Below, in pieces: positions 10,149 to 18,699 of a stretch of 64,000 bases of DNA (its first letter is position 1; each line of letters starts with the position of its first letter). Both the position numbers and the translations under genes were made by a program. A model generated the notes under the pieces. That model made no database searches. It was not told where the DNA came from and saw nothing but the letters and a program-made list of their open reading frames with translations. The DNA is from RHLJ01 sp965601955 (GTDB lineage: Bacteria; Bacteroidota; Rhodothermia; Balneolales; Balneolaceae), in assembly GCA_965601955.1 (NCBI GenBank), contig OZ271855.1, positions 3,224,001-3,288,000 of the forward strand. Direction: 5' to 3'.

Positions 10149-11789
10149 ATGTGCAATAATCACAATCATTCTCACAAGAAAACTACCTCTAGTCGACACG
10201 GAAGCAGCCTGGAACATGGACATGCTCATGAACAGGATCACCAGTCATGGACCCGCAGAAGCTTTTTAAGCACCTTAGGTATTGGTGCTCTTGGATCTGG
10301 GTTTATGCTTGGCGGGCTCTCGGTAAATGCTATGGCCAGAACCAAGTTTCTGAACCGGCTATCTGCAGCAAATAACGATCGGGTGCTTATCCTTATTCAA
10401 TTAGGAGGAGGTAATGATGGGCTGAATACTATTATTCCCGTTGAAAACGATGTGTATTTCCAAAAAAGGCCTACTATCGCCATCACCAAAGAACAATCTA
10501 TTCTTCTAAGCGACGATATTGGTATGCATCCTTCCATGGCTGCACTACAGCCGGTTTGGGATAATGGGAATATGTCGGTTATTCATAACGTAGGTTACGA
10601 TAACCAAAATCGGTCACATGCACGTTCTACGGATATCTGGACTTCAGCCAGTGATGAGAACATAAATCTTGGAACAGGATGGGCCGGGCGCTTCCTGGTT
10701 GAAGACAATCCAAGCTTCATCCTAAATCCTCCTGAATACCCATTAGGGGTACGCCTCGGTGGCTCGGGAACTCTATTCCAAAGCGAGTTTGGAAACCTTG
10801 GAGTTACTTTTGGAGGAGCAAGTCAGTTTGCTCAGTTCCTCGAGCAAGGTGGTTTTTACAATGAGGAAGACGTTCCGGAAAATGAATTTGGCCGCTCCCT
10901 CTCATTTGCCCGTAAAATCGCCAATTCATCCTTCAAGTACTTAGAAGCTATCCAGGGTGCAGCAGATAGCGCGACCAACTTAGTTGAATATCCAAATTCT
11001 GGGCTGGCGAATAGTTTATCTGTAGTGGCTCGCTTGATAAGGGGTGGACTTCAAACCAAAGTATTCCTGGTTTCAAGGGGTGGTTTTGATACCCATAATA
11101 ATCAGGGAGGAACAGAAGGTGGTCATGCTGGCCTGCTTGCAGATATAGCAAATTCAGTGAATGCTTTTTATGAAGATTTAAAAGCAGATGAATTAGAAGA
11201 ACGAGCCCTTACAATGACCTTTTCTGAGTTTGGGCGAACGTTAGATGAAAATGCATCACAAGGAACAGATCATGGATCTTCTGCACCGGTTATGCTTTTT
11301 GGACCGGTGAACGGAGGCCTCTATGGCGATCATGCAAACCTTACCGACCTGGACAATTCAGGTGACCCTATATATAGCATCGATTATCGCTCTATCTACA
11401 CTACCATCCTCAATAACTGGTTTGAATTGGAAGTAGACGATACCGAAACGGTATTGCAAGGAGAGTTCCAGGATTTAGGATTTGTAAACAAATTGCCGGT
11501 AGGAACTGAAACCAGCAGGAAACCTTCCACATTCAGTTTACATCAAAACTACCCTAACCCATTCAATCCAACCACAAATATCTCTTTCGTTCTGGCTCAG
11601 TCAGAACCGGTTACGCTACGAGTTTTTGATGCGAGAGGAGCACTTGTTCAAACCCTCGTTAATCGAACGTTACCCGCCGGCGAACACACTATCACTTTTG
11701 ACGCAGGCTCGCTTCCTAGCGGGGTTTATTTATATCAAATTGAAACTCCTTCGGGCAACCAAAGCAAAAAGATGTCGCTCATTAAATAA
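10149..11789 (+). CDS. DUF1501 protein with Tat signal and T9SS sorting domain
   Basis: 546 residues. The N-terminus is His-rich (HNHSH, EHGHAHEQDHQ), followed by a twin-arginine signal TRRSFLSTLGIGALGSG (Arg36-Arg37). The DUF1501 body (about 60-430, alkaline-phosphatase/sulfatase-like fold) contains LIQLGGGNDGLNTI, NRSHARSTDIW and FSEFGRT. The last ~90 residues are a type IX secretion sorting domain (NYPNPFNPTTNI ... LPSGVYLYQIE ... KKMSLIK). The protein is therefore predicted to fold with any cofactor in the cytoplasm, cross the inner membrane by Tat, and be displayed or released by T9SS. Partner of the DUF1800 gene 12 nt upstream. Confidence 0.9.
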   Translation: MCNNHNHSHKKTTSSRHGSSLEHGHAHEQDHQSWTRRSFLSTLGIGALGSGFMLGGLSVNAMARTKFLNRLSAANNDRVLILIQLGGGNDGLNTIIPVENDVYFQKRPTIAITKEQSILLSDDIGMHPSMAALQPVWDNGNMSVIHNVGYDNQNRSHARSTDIWTSASDENINLGTGWAGRFLVEDNPSFILNPPEYPLGVRLGGSGTLFQSEFGNLGVTFGGASQFAQFLEQGGFYNEEDVPENEFGRSLSFARKIANSSFKYLEAIQGAADSATNLVEYPNSGLANSLSVVARLIRGGLQTKVFLVSRGGFDTHNNQGGTEGGHAGLLADIANSVNAFYEDLKADELEERALTMTFSEFGRTLDENASQGTDHGSSAPVMLFGPVNGGLYGDHANLTDLDNSGDPIYSIDYRSIYTTILNNWFELEVDDTETVLQGEFQDLGFVNKLPVGTETSRKPSTFSLHQNYPNPFNPTTNISFVLAQSEPVTLRVFDARGALVQTLVNRTLPAGEHTITFDAGSLPSGVYLYQIETPSGNQSKKMSLIK

Positions 11790-11795
11790 TCCGTC

Positions 11796-12833
11796 ATGGC
11801 AAAAAAGCTACAAACATTCGCCTTAATTCTTTCCTTAATCAGTCTGTTCGCTCTTTCAAATTGTACTGTTGTAGACAGTATTGGAGGAGGTGATGATGAT
11901 GAAACCGAAGTAACCCTTCATCCAATTCTCTTAAACGGACAATGGGGGTATATCAATAATTCCGGTAATATTGTAATTGAGCCCAATTATGATGAAGCCA
12001 GAGAATTCTCAGACGGTTACGCTGCGGTTCGGGTAGGGACCCAATGGGGATATGTATCCCGGGAAACCGGGACTCTTGCCATCCCTATATCCTTTAGCGT
12101 AGCAGGAAATTTCTCTGGTAACTTGGCTCCGGCTCAGCTTCCCGGGCAATCCTATGGATTTATCAACACTAGCGGAGATTTTACCATAACTCCATCTTTC
12201 GATTTTGCTGGCCCGTTTTCGGAAGGGTTGGCTGCCGTACGCTCTGACGGATTGTGGGGATATGTTTCCACCGATGGCTCTGTGGCCATTGAGTTAACCT
12301 TTAGCGATGCCCAACCCTTCTCTGAAGAAGTCGCTGCCGTGGAAACTTTTGAAGGCTGGGTATATATCGACAAATCTGGTTCAGAAACCATTAATCCAAA
12401 CTTTCAAATTGCTGCAGCCGGGCAGTTTTCTGATGGGCTTGCCCCCATTCAAACAACGGAGGGTTGGGGCTATATCGATCGGTCCGGGAATCCGGTCATC
12501 ACTCCTACTTATAACCAGGCTGGAGTATTCTCCCAAGGCCTCGCCTGGGTTATGGAAGAAGATTATATAGGGTTCATAGATAGTGAAGGTGAAATAATCA
12601 TTCCCTTCCAATTTGCTGAGGTAAAATCGTTCTCTGAAAATATGAGTGCTGTCCGCTTAAGTGGAGACTGGTTCTACATCAACCGAAACTCCGGACTGAT
12701 TACCATCAAAGAGCCTTTCTATGAAGCCGAAAGCTTTATCAATGGAATCGCAAGAGTGCGATTTGGCGAAGAAAACCCGCGTTATGGCTACGTGGATAAA
12801 TCAGGGGAATATATTTGGTATCCAACTCGATAA
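11796..12833 (+). CDS. WG-repeat lipoprotein
   Basis: 345 residues. A lipoprotein signal ends at SLFALSNC (Cys23). The rest is nine WG repeats of about 30-35 residues, recognisable by W/Y-G-Y/F-I/V-(D/N)-x-S-G (for example WGYINNSG, YGFINTSG, WGYIDRSG, YGYVDKSG), each followed by a strand and F-x-E/D-G-x-A-x-V. WG repeats form beta-rich solenoid or propeller-like surfaces that usually bind ligands or proteins; no enzyme activity is expected. It starts 6 nt after the DUF1501 stop, so it is probably co-transcribed with that pair and with the paralogue that follows. Confidence 0.9.
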   Translation: MAKKLQTFALILSLISLFALSNCTVVDSIGGGDDDETEVTLHPILLNGQWGYINNSGNIVIEPNYDEAREFSDGYAAVRVGTQWGYVSRETGTLAIPISFSVAGNFSGNLAPAQLPGQSYGFINTSGDFTITPSFDFAGPFSEGLAAVRSDGLWGYVSTDGSVAIELTFSDAQPFSEEVAAVETFEGWVYIDKSGSETINPNFQIAAAGQFSDGLAPIQTTEGWGYIDRSGNPVITPTYNQAGVFSQGLAWVMEEDYIGFIDSEGEIIIPFQFAEVKSFSENMSAVRLSGDWFYINRNSGLITIKEPFYEAESFINGIARVRFGEENPRYGYVDKSGEYIWYPTR

Positions 12834-12843
12834 TTACAGAATC

Positions 12844-13899
12844 ATGAAACGTTCGCTTTTATTCTTAGCTACTTTTTTTCTTGTATTTGCCTCATCCTGT
12901 GATGTAGTAGATAATATTACAGGTAATGATAATGACGATGAGGAAATTGTTAAGCTTTATCCCGTTCTCGTTGATGGAGAATGGGGATATATCAATGATA
13001 AGGGGGCAATGGTAATTGAACCTGATCTCCAAAATGCATATCCATTTTCTGACGGCCTGGCTGTAGTTAGAGACAGCTGGAGATGGAAGTATATGAATAA
13101 GAATGGTGAGTTTGTCATTGAAGAAGACTTCCAGGATATCCAACCATTTTCGGATGGAAAAGCCGCTGTTCGATTAAATGGGAGATGGGGATACATCAAT
13201 AAAAAAGGAAATTTTTTAATTAACCCTAGATTTAGAGAATCTAATCCATTTTCAGATGGCCGGGCTTTTGTGAGAAGCCTGGATTACTCTGAGTATCTCT
13301 ATATTGATGAAAACGGTAATAAAATCGAGTCCGTTAATACCCCTAATGAATTAGATAATATTGTTGAAAATGCCTTTTCGGATGGAAGAGCATTGGTTAG
13401 GGATGATGACTTATTTGGTTATATAGATCGAAGTGGTAGTACTATTGTAAACCTTCAATATTCCGAAGCCCTACCCTTTTCAAACAGGCTGGCTGCTGTA
13501 AGAGTCAGTGACCGATGGGGCTTTATTGATGGTAATGGAGCCGTTATCATTGCTCCACAATTCATCAGCGCCGGACGATTTGGAGATGGCCTGGCCCCCG
13601 CAAGAAGAAACAGTAACCTATTTGGATTTATAGATAGGTCGGGAAGCTTCGCTATATCTGAACAATTTGAAGAAGTACGACCCTTTACCGAAGAACGAGC
13701 TCCAATCCTTGAAAATGGGAAATGGACCTTTATTGATACCTCAGGAGATAAAATTACCGAAGCCAAATTTGATGAAGTTGAAGCTTTTTATAATGGGTTA
13801 GCCAGAGTTGTTATTTATGTGACTATTGATGAAGAAGTGACTGAACAATACGGATACATTAACAAATCTGGAGACTATGTGTGGTTTCCAACTAATTAA
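12844..13899 (+). CDS. WG-repeat lipoprotein, second copy
   Basis: 351 residues from ATG at 12844, which gives a clean lipoprotein signal (MKRSLLFLATFFLVFASSC, Cys19); an upstream in-frame ATG inside the previous gene would bury that signal and was rejected. The mature part carries nine WG repeats (WGYINDKG, WGYINKKG, FGYIDRSG, WGFIDGNG, FGFIDRSG, YGYINKSG and others). Like its upstream paralogue it has an acidic Asp/Asn/Glu-rich linker straight after the lipobox. The 10-nt gap to the previous stop suggests one operon ending at the bidirectional terminator at 13942-13965. Ligand unknown. Confidence 0.9.
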   Translation: MKRSLLFLATFFLVFASSCDVVDNITGNDNDDEEIVKLYPVLVDGEWGYINDKGAMVIEPDLQNAYPFSDGLAVVRDSWRWKYMNKNGEFVIEEDFQDIQPFSDGKAAVRLNGRWGYINKKGNFLINPRFRESNPFSDGRAFVRSLDYSEYLYIDENGNKIESVNTPNELDNIVENAFSDGRALVRDDDLFGYIDRSGSTIVNLQYSEALPFSNRLAAVRVSDRWGFIDGNGAVIIAPQFISAGRFGDGLAPARRNSNLFGFIDRSGSFAISEQFEEVRPFTEERAPILENGKWTFIDTSGDKITEAKFDEVEAFYNGLARVVIYVTIDEEVTEQYGYINKSGDYVWFPTN

Positions 13900-13941
13900 T
13901 ACTTTGCTTAAGCATAGTTGACTAAATAAATACGTAGGAAT

Positions 13942-13965
13942 AAAGAGGCGCTTCGGCGCCTCTTT
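13942..13965. terminator. Bidirectional terminator with TTCG tetraloop
   Basis: A perfect 10-bp stem AAAGAGGCGC / GCGCCTCTTT (13942-13951 and 13956-13965) closes a TTCG loop. It lies between the convergent WG-repeat and PorV/PorQ-like genes, with A and T runs on both sides, so it can end transcription from either direction. Confidence 0.92.
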
Positions 13966-15140
13966 CATTTTACAAGAAATCGAAGAAGAGAATTAGGAGC
14001 GTACCCATCAAGCGGAATTCTACCTGTAATTGACCAGTGAGCACCATGCCTGAAATACCTCCTGCTATAATATCCTTCGTCTATTACATTTAGGTATGCA
14101 TAATCAAAGCTGAAATAGAACAATTCTAGTCCTACCCCAAACGAGTAATAAGAAAGATCTTCTTCAAATTCTGCGGCGTTTTCATACCCTCCTCTCAAAG
14201 AAAGGGTCTCTAAAAAAATAACTTCGATCCCAACATGATACCACAACTGATCTCCCAGCCCTATAGATACATTTTGTTGCCCATCAAAGAACTCGAATGC
14301 GCCCCAGGATTCTATTAATTGCCTAAAAGCTGGAAGTGCCACAAAAGAGGTGTCGGTTGCAGTTATTTTCATTTCTTTTCTGACCAGCAACTTAGAAATA
14401 TTGAATAGCAAACCAGCTTCAAATAAGCTAAACCCTCTCCATTTCATATCATTCGAATAGGCTAGCCCTGACCCAATCCTTAGCGTGGTAGGCAATGGAT
14501 CGGAACTCCTTCGTGTTTGATACCTGATTGCAGCCCCAAAATCTGTCAATGAGACTCCAAAACCTGGCTTTAGTATATGTTTCTCATTTATTCTGAACGA
14601 TGTTTTGTAAACAGCACCAAAATCAAAACTAAGGGCCATCTCATCCTCTAATCGACTATATGTCGCTTGAGAAACCAGTCCGGTTGTACTCATATAATTC
14701 AAACCTGCTCCCAGCCTTAATCCAGGATAAACTTCATAATTATAAACTCCGGTTACGTAGTATTCTTCACCTGAAATTCTTCCGATTCTCCTTAGTCTGT
14801 CTTCTAACAAAATCTGTTCTCCCTGAACCAATTTTCTAGTAACCAGCCCAAAAGCTGATCTCCCTTTTTTATAGCTCACTACCAAAGAACCGATTGAGTG
14901 CTCTCCCCCTCCAAAGCGTTCATACATACCCCTTACTTGTACAACATTACTGACCCCTACTCCAGCCGGGTTTATATGAAAATCACCATCTTTGCCCTGA
15001 AGAGAAACAGTGGCATTGCCCAAAGACAAGCTCTTAATGTTTGAATTCTGAATAGCGAATGGAAATGCAGTCAGGCTCAGTTGAGCGTAAGAAAAGGCAA
15101 CCAGAAAGAGTGTAAAGAATACAGTTAGGAAAAACTTCAT
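13965..15140 (-). CDS. PorV/PorQ-like outer-membrane beta-barrel protein
   Basis: 391 residues with a signal peptide (MKFFLTVFFTLFLVAFSYA). The first mature part, SNIKSLSLGNATVSLQGKDG then HINPAGVG, resembles the start of PorV/PorQ-family barrels (FadL-like fold, 'LG...NPAG'). The rest alternates aromatic-flanked strands and ends in a short segment after RRYFRHGAHWSITGRIP. PorV and PorQ shuttle or anchor T9SS substrates at the outer membrane, and this window encodes two proteins with T9SS tails. The match is from general pattern, not close identity, so a generic barrel role remains possible. It stands alone and is convergent with the WG operon. Confidence 0.6.
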   Translation of the reverse strand: MKFFLTVFFTLFLVAFSYAQLSLTAFPFAIQNSNIKSLSLGNATVSLQGKDGDFHINPAGVGVSNVVQVRGMYERFGGGEHSIGSLVVSYKKGRSAFGLVTRKLVQGEQILLEDRLRRIGRISGEEYYVTGVYNYEVYPGLRLGAGLNYMSTTGLVSQATYSRLEDEMALSFDFGAVYKTSFRINEKHILKPGFGVSLTDFGAAIRYQTRRSSDPLPTTLRIGSGLAYSNDMKWRGFSLFEAGLLFNISKLLVRKEMKITATDTSFVALPAFRQLIESWGAFEFFDGQQNVSIGLGDQLWYHVGIEVIFLETLSLRGGYENAAEFEEDLSYYSFGVGLELFYFSFDYAYLNVIDEGYYSRRYFRHGAHWSITGRIPLDGYAPNSLLRFLVK

Positions 15141-15370
15141 TTCAATGAGTTAATTAAGATCTACTGTATCCTTTTACATAGGCTTATCCGGGATAATTAT
15201 TTGTCTTGCTAATAGTAACAAATTCCTGAACTCAAATTTGTTACTATTTCAAATATCCTCAAATAAATGAAAGGGGCAACATGCACATCATAAAGGAGAA
15301 ATTCCTTTAGGTTAGCACCAGGCGATGTTATAGCATTTGATCTTACTCTAATAAAACCTAAAACCGGGAT

Positions 15371-17326
15371 CTATTCCGAGGTCTCTTTTTTCAATACCAC
15401 CAGGCCATTGGTGGAAGCATGCTTCGCTTCAAAAAGCTTCTTTATATCCTGGTACTCTTCTTTGGGATAATAATAGGAAGCAAGATTAGTAGTTGATAAA
15501 AAGGTCAACATATTACCTGATACACTTGACATAAAGCGATAATACCCGCCTTGATTTGGCAAGACAATTTGGATGGTTTCCGGCATTTCTTCTACCACAT
15601 ATCCTTCAGGCAGCTCTACTCTAACCATATGCTGTGAGTTATATGGGAAAGAAAATTCAACTGGAAACTTTCGATCTGCTTTTTTGAACGGACTTTCTGG
15701 TTCACTTAGAAAAAGAAAGGGATCCAAATAAATGATATCGTTGTCCAGGCTCATTCCTTCATCCATCTTGAAAGAAAGGTCAACATTATAGGTTACGCTT
15801 TCTGTTAGATTCTGAAGGTTACCAAAAGAAGCTGAGTCGACACTGAGGTCTTCCAATTCATCGTATTTTTCTTCCCAGTAAGAAGCAAAGTTTAATCGAT
15901 CCACTTCTGTTCTAAGTTGTTCAGAAAAAGCTCCTTTTGTGCGGGCTGAAATCTCGACTGTTATGTGTGAAGTATCTTTCAAGGAATAACTCATACTTAA
16001 CCTTTCAGAAGTATTTTCAATCGGGTAAGAGAGTAACCAGCCATAAGAGTCATCATCTCTAATTACCAGCGCATTTCTATACAGCAATTTAGGATGAGGA
16101 AACGTGTACGACCTTAACCCTGAGGAAGCGTCAATTATAAATGCACTATTTTCTAATTCTACTACAGCTACAATCATATTAAACTGATTGATGAGCGAAT
16201 AGTCAGTAAGAACCGTACCGTTACTTCTTGTGCTTACTAATGCCGGACTCGCATTAAGCCCAGCTTCTTTGAGCATTTCAACCAAAAGGAGATTTATATC
16301 AGCGGTATTCCCCGTCTTTTCTTTAAACGTATCTCGAATCCCCTTTTCTGTTACTAAACGATGATAGCCATCCCACTCTATATTGTTAGTGAGGTAACTA
16401 TAAATAGCCTCTACTTTTTGCATTTCATCCATTCCCTCTTCAAGAATCGATGCTAACAAATCCCTGATATCCCCATCTAATCGCTGTTTTCCAAAATCCC
16501 CTCTTTCGTTTAGTTCTTTGGCGATATTGGCCCAGCTTTTAAAAAAACTATCCCTGGTCCCTCCAGGTAAATTCACCGAGTTTAACTGAGTAATTACTTC
16601 AGAGATATGATCGTCCCGGTTTATTAAATACGGAAGATTTTCAACGGGAGGTAAATCCTTTTTAGCTAACCTGATACTTTGGGACCTTACATTATTCACA
16701 TACCGGGCAACTCTTTTGCTTTCATTTATATGTAGCGTATCACTCATCCCTCGAAATACCATTTGATAATCAAGAGAAGCGGGTACAACCATTTCTATTT
16801 CACTCCACTCAACCGGGATATATTCATGAAACTTCCAATCCGGCATATAGAAAGGGTTCCCCATTATTTTCTTATACGAATATTCGATGATCACACCTTT
16901 ATTTAACCCTGGCATAGTGAATTTTTTCACTTCATACTCATCTCCTTCTTTTGAAGTAAAAATATCCCTTCTACCTACCTTGTTTTCATCGATGGATCCA
17001 TCTTCGTTTAGGATATATGTAACAGCCTTTATACTTGAAACAGATTGATCAGCGGGTTTATAAATTGGTATTTCAATATCACCATACTCGAAACCATCAT
17101 CCGTTATGATCTTAATTCTTTTATGGTAGCTAAGAATGCAGTTATAATCAGAATCAAACTCTACAAAACCCTTTTCGAATAGCACCACAGCCGAAGCTGA
17201 ACTATCATAGGAAAGATCATAGGCAGTAAAATCCTCCACACTTACATCCCCAAACTTCTTGGTTTGGGCAAACATCGTAGTTGTGAGCAGGATTATTAGC
17301 AGTGTAAAACTTAAAATCCTTTTCAT
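15371..17326 (-). CDS. DUF3857 protein with inactive transglutaminase fold
   Basis: 651 residues: signal peptide (MKRILSFTLLIILLTTTMFA), then KKFGDVSVEDF, the DUF3857 domain (about 35-235), and a transglutaminase-like domain (about 295-420). The Cys position is Thr (TGNTADINLLL) and the His position is Met (QFNMIVAV); only the Asp (FIIDASS) remains, so two of three catalytic residues are gone. The C-terminal domain keeps the family pattern NDIIYLDPFLF and FPVEFSFPY. It follows pgk by 11 nt on the same strand and probably shares its transcript; the functional link is unclear. Function unknown, an exported binding protein is the best guess. Confidence 0.83.
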   Translation of the reverse strand: MKRILSFTLLIILLTTTMFAQTKKFGDVSVEDFTAYDLSYDSSASAVVLFEKGFVEFDSDYNCILSYHKRIKIITDDGFEYGDIEIPIYKPADQSVSSIKAVTYILNEDGSIDENKVGRRDIFTSKEGDEYEVKKFTMPGLNKGVIIEYSYKKIMGNPFYMPDWKFHEYIPVEWSEIEMVVPASLDYQMVFRGMSDTLHINESKRVARYVNNVRSQSIRLAKKDLPPVENLPYLINRDDHISEVITQLNSVNLPGGTRDSFFKSWANIAKELNERGDFGKQRLDGDIRDLLASILEEGMDEMQKVEAIYSYLTNNIEWDGYHRLVTEKGIRDTFKEKTGNTADINLLLVEMLKEAGLNASPALVSTRSNGTVLTDYSLINQFNMIVAVVELENSAFIIDASSGLRSYTFPHPKLLYRNALVIRDDDSYGWLLSYPIENTSERLSMSYSLKDTSHITVEISARTKGAFSEQLRTEVDRLNFASYWEEKYDELEDLSVDSASFGNLQNLTESVTYNVDLSFKMDEGMSLDNDIIYLDPFLFLSEPESPFKKADRKFPVEFSFPYNSQHMVRVELPEGYVVEEMPETIQIVLPNQGGYYRFMSSVSGNMLTFLSTTNLASYYYPKEEYQDIKKLFEAKHASTNGLVVLKKETSE

Positions 17327-17337
17327 GCTCTTAATGT

Positions 17338-18531
17338 TTAGTTATCCGTTAATGAACTTACCCCCGGTAAATCTTTTCCTTCGAGGTATTCCAGGCTCGC
17401 TCCGCCTCCCGTCGATACATGTGAAACCTGGTCGCTAAACCCAGCTTGCTTAATGGCCGAAGCCGAATCTCCTCCTCCAATAATGGTTGTAGCTCCAAAA
17501 TTGGTAGCTTCAACCAAAGCCTGAGCTACCGCATTAGTACCCTCTGCAAAGCTAGGCATTTCAAATACTCCCATTGGGCCATTCCAAAGTACGGTCTTAG
17601 CCGACTTTATCGCATTACCAAAAGCTATTGCCGATTGAGGACCAATATCGAGTGCTTCCCATCCGTCTTTAATATTGTCCTCATCAACTACTTCCTGGTT
17701 AGCATCATTATTGAAATCATCTGCGATAACAAAATCGAAAGGAAGCATCAGGTTAACGCCTGCTTCCCTGGCATCATCCATTAGTTTTCTTGCGGTTGGA
17801 ACCATTTCTTCCTGTAGTAAGGAGTTGCCTACTGATTTTCCATTAGCAACCAGGAAAGTGTACGCCATACCCCCTCCAATAATGATTGTATCCACCTTGG
17901 TGATCAGGTTTTCAATTACAGGGATTTTATCTGATACCTTGGCTCCACCTAAAATTGCTACAAATGGACGACTAGGATCATTAACACTATCGCTCAAATA
18001 CCGAATTTCTTTCTCTAGTAAATAACCGGAAGCAGATGGCTGAAGAAATTGAGTAACTCCTGCTACCGAAGCATGAGCTCTATGGCTACTTCCGAATGCA
18101 TCATTAACAAATACTTCAGCATGGCTTGCCAAGGCTTTAGCAAATGCCTCGTCATTATCTGTCTCCTCCTTATGGAAACGAACATTTTCAAGTAATACTA
18201 CATCTCCAAAATCAGCTTGGTCAATAACAGATGAAGCAGCTTCCCCAATACAATCTTCCGCAAAATGTACATTTGCATCAATCAGGCTGGCCAGGTGATC
18301 GGCTACGGGTTTCAATGAAAATTCAGGCTTTCTCTCCCCTTTTGGTCGCCCAAGATGAGAAGTAAGAATTAATAAACCACCTTCATCAATTACATGCTTT
18401 ATTGACGGCAGTGCCTGTACTACCCGATTGTCATCAGTAATTTTTCCATCAATAATGGGCACATTGAAGTCGACACGCATTAGTACTTTCTTGCCTTTTA
18501 CATCAATATCGTTGAGAGTGAGTTTTGCCAT
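17338..18531 (-). CDS. pgk: Phosphoglycerate kinase
   Basis: 397 residues from ATG at 18531 (MAKLTLNDIDVKGKKVLMRV). The frame is open 26 codons further upstream, but that part does not resemble the family and the usual length is 390-400. Family signatures: KVLMRVDFNVP near the N-terminus, LTSHLGRPKGE, GGAKVSDKIPVI, WNGPMGVFE and TIIGGGDSA. It transfers phosphate from 1,3-bisphosphoglycerate to ADP in the cytoplasm, in lower glycolysis and gluconeogenesis. The downstream DUF3857 gene begins 11 nt after its stop. Confidence 0.97.
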   Translation of the reverse strand: MAKLTLNDIDVKGKKVLMRVDFNVPIIDGKITDDNRVVQALPSIKHVIDEGGLLILTSHLGRPKGERKPEFSLKPVADHLASLIDANVHFAEDCIGEAASSVIDQADFGDVVLLENVRFHKEETDNDEAFAKALASHAEVFVNDAFGSSHRAHASVAGVTQFLQPSASGYLLEKEIRYLSDSVNDPSRPFVAILGGAKVSDKIPVIENLITKVDTIIIGGGMAYTFLVANGKSVGNSLLQEEMVPTARKLMDDAREAGVNLMLPFDFVIADDFNNDANQEVVDEDNIKDGWEALDIGPQSAIAFGNAIKSAKTVLWNGPMGVFEMPSFAEGTNAVAQALVEATNFGATTIIGGGDSASAIKQAGFSDQVSHVSTGGGASLEYLEGKDLPGVSSLTDN

Positions 18532-18699
18532 AATTTTTTTTGTAAGGGGTTTACTATTTGTCGGTCTTACAAGGAAAGGTACAACCTTTATTACTTCGAG
18601 CATAGGCACTTAGCGGCCTGCTAGATGCTTTTTGTCGAAAAATTTCGGTTATTGTACTTGGGTATTTTACTGTTTAACAAACATAAGGGTATAGTATTT

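Noticed and set aside
12721..12843. Extended N-terminus of the second WG-repeat protein
   Set aside because: This part lies inside the previous gene and would hide the lipoprotein signal that begins at 12844.
18532..18609. 26-residue N-terminal extension of phosphoglycerate kinase
   Set aside because: It is unlike the family and the MAKLTLND start gives the usual length.
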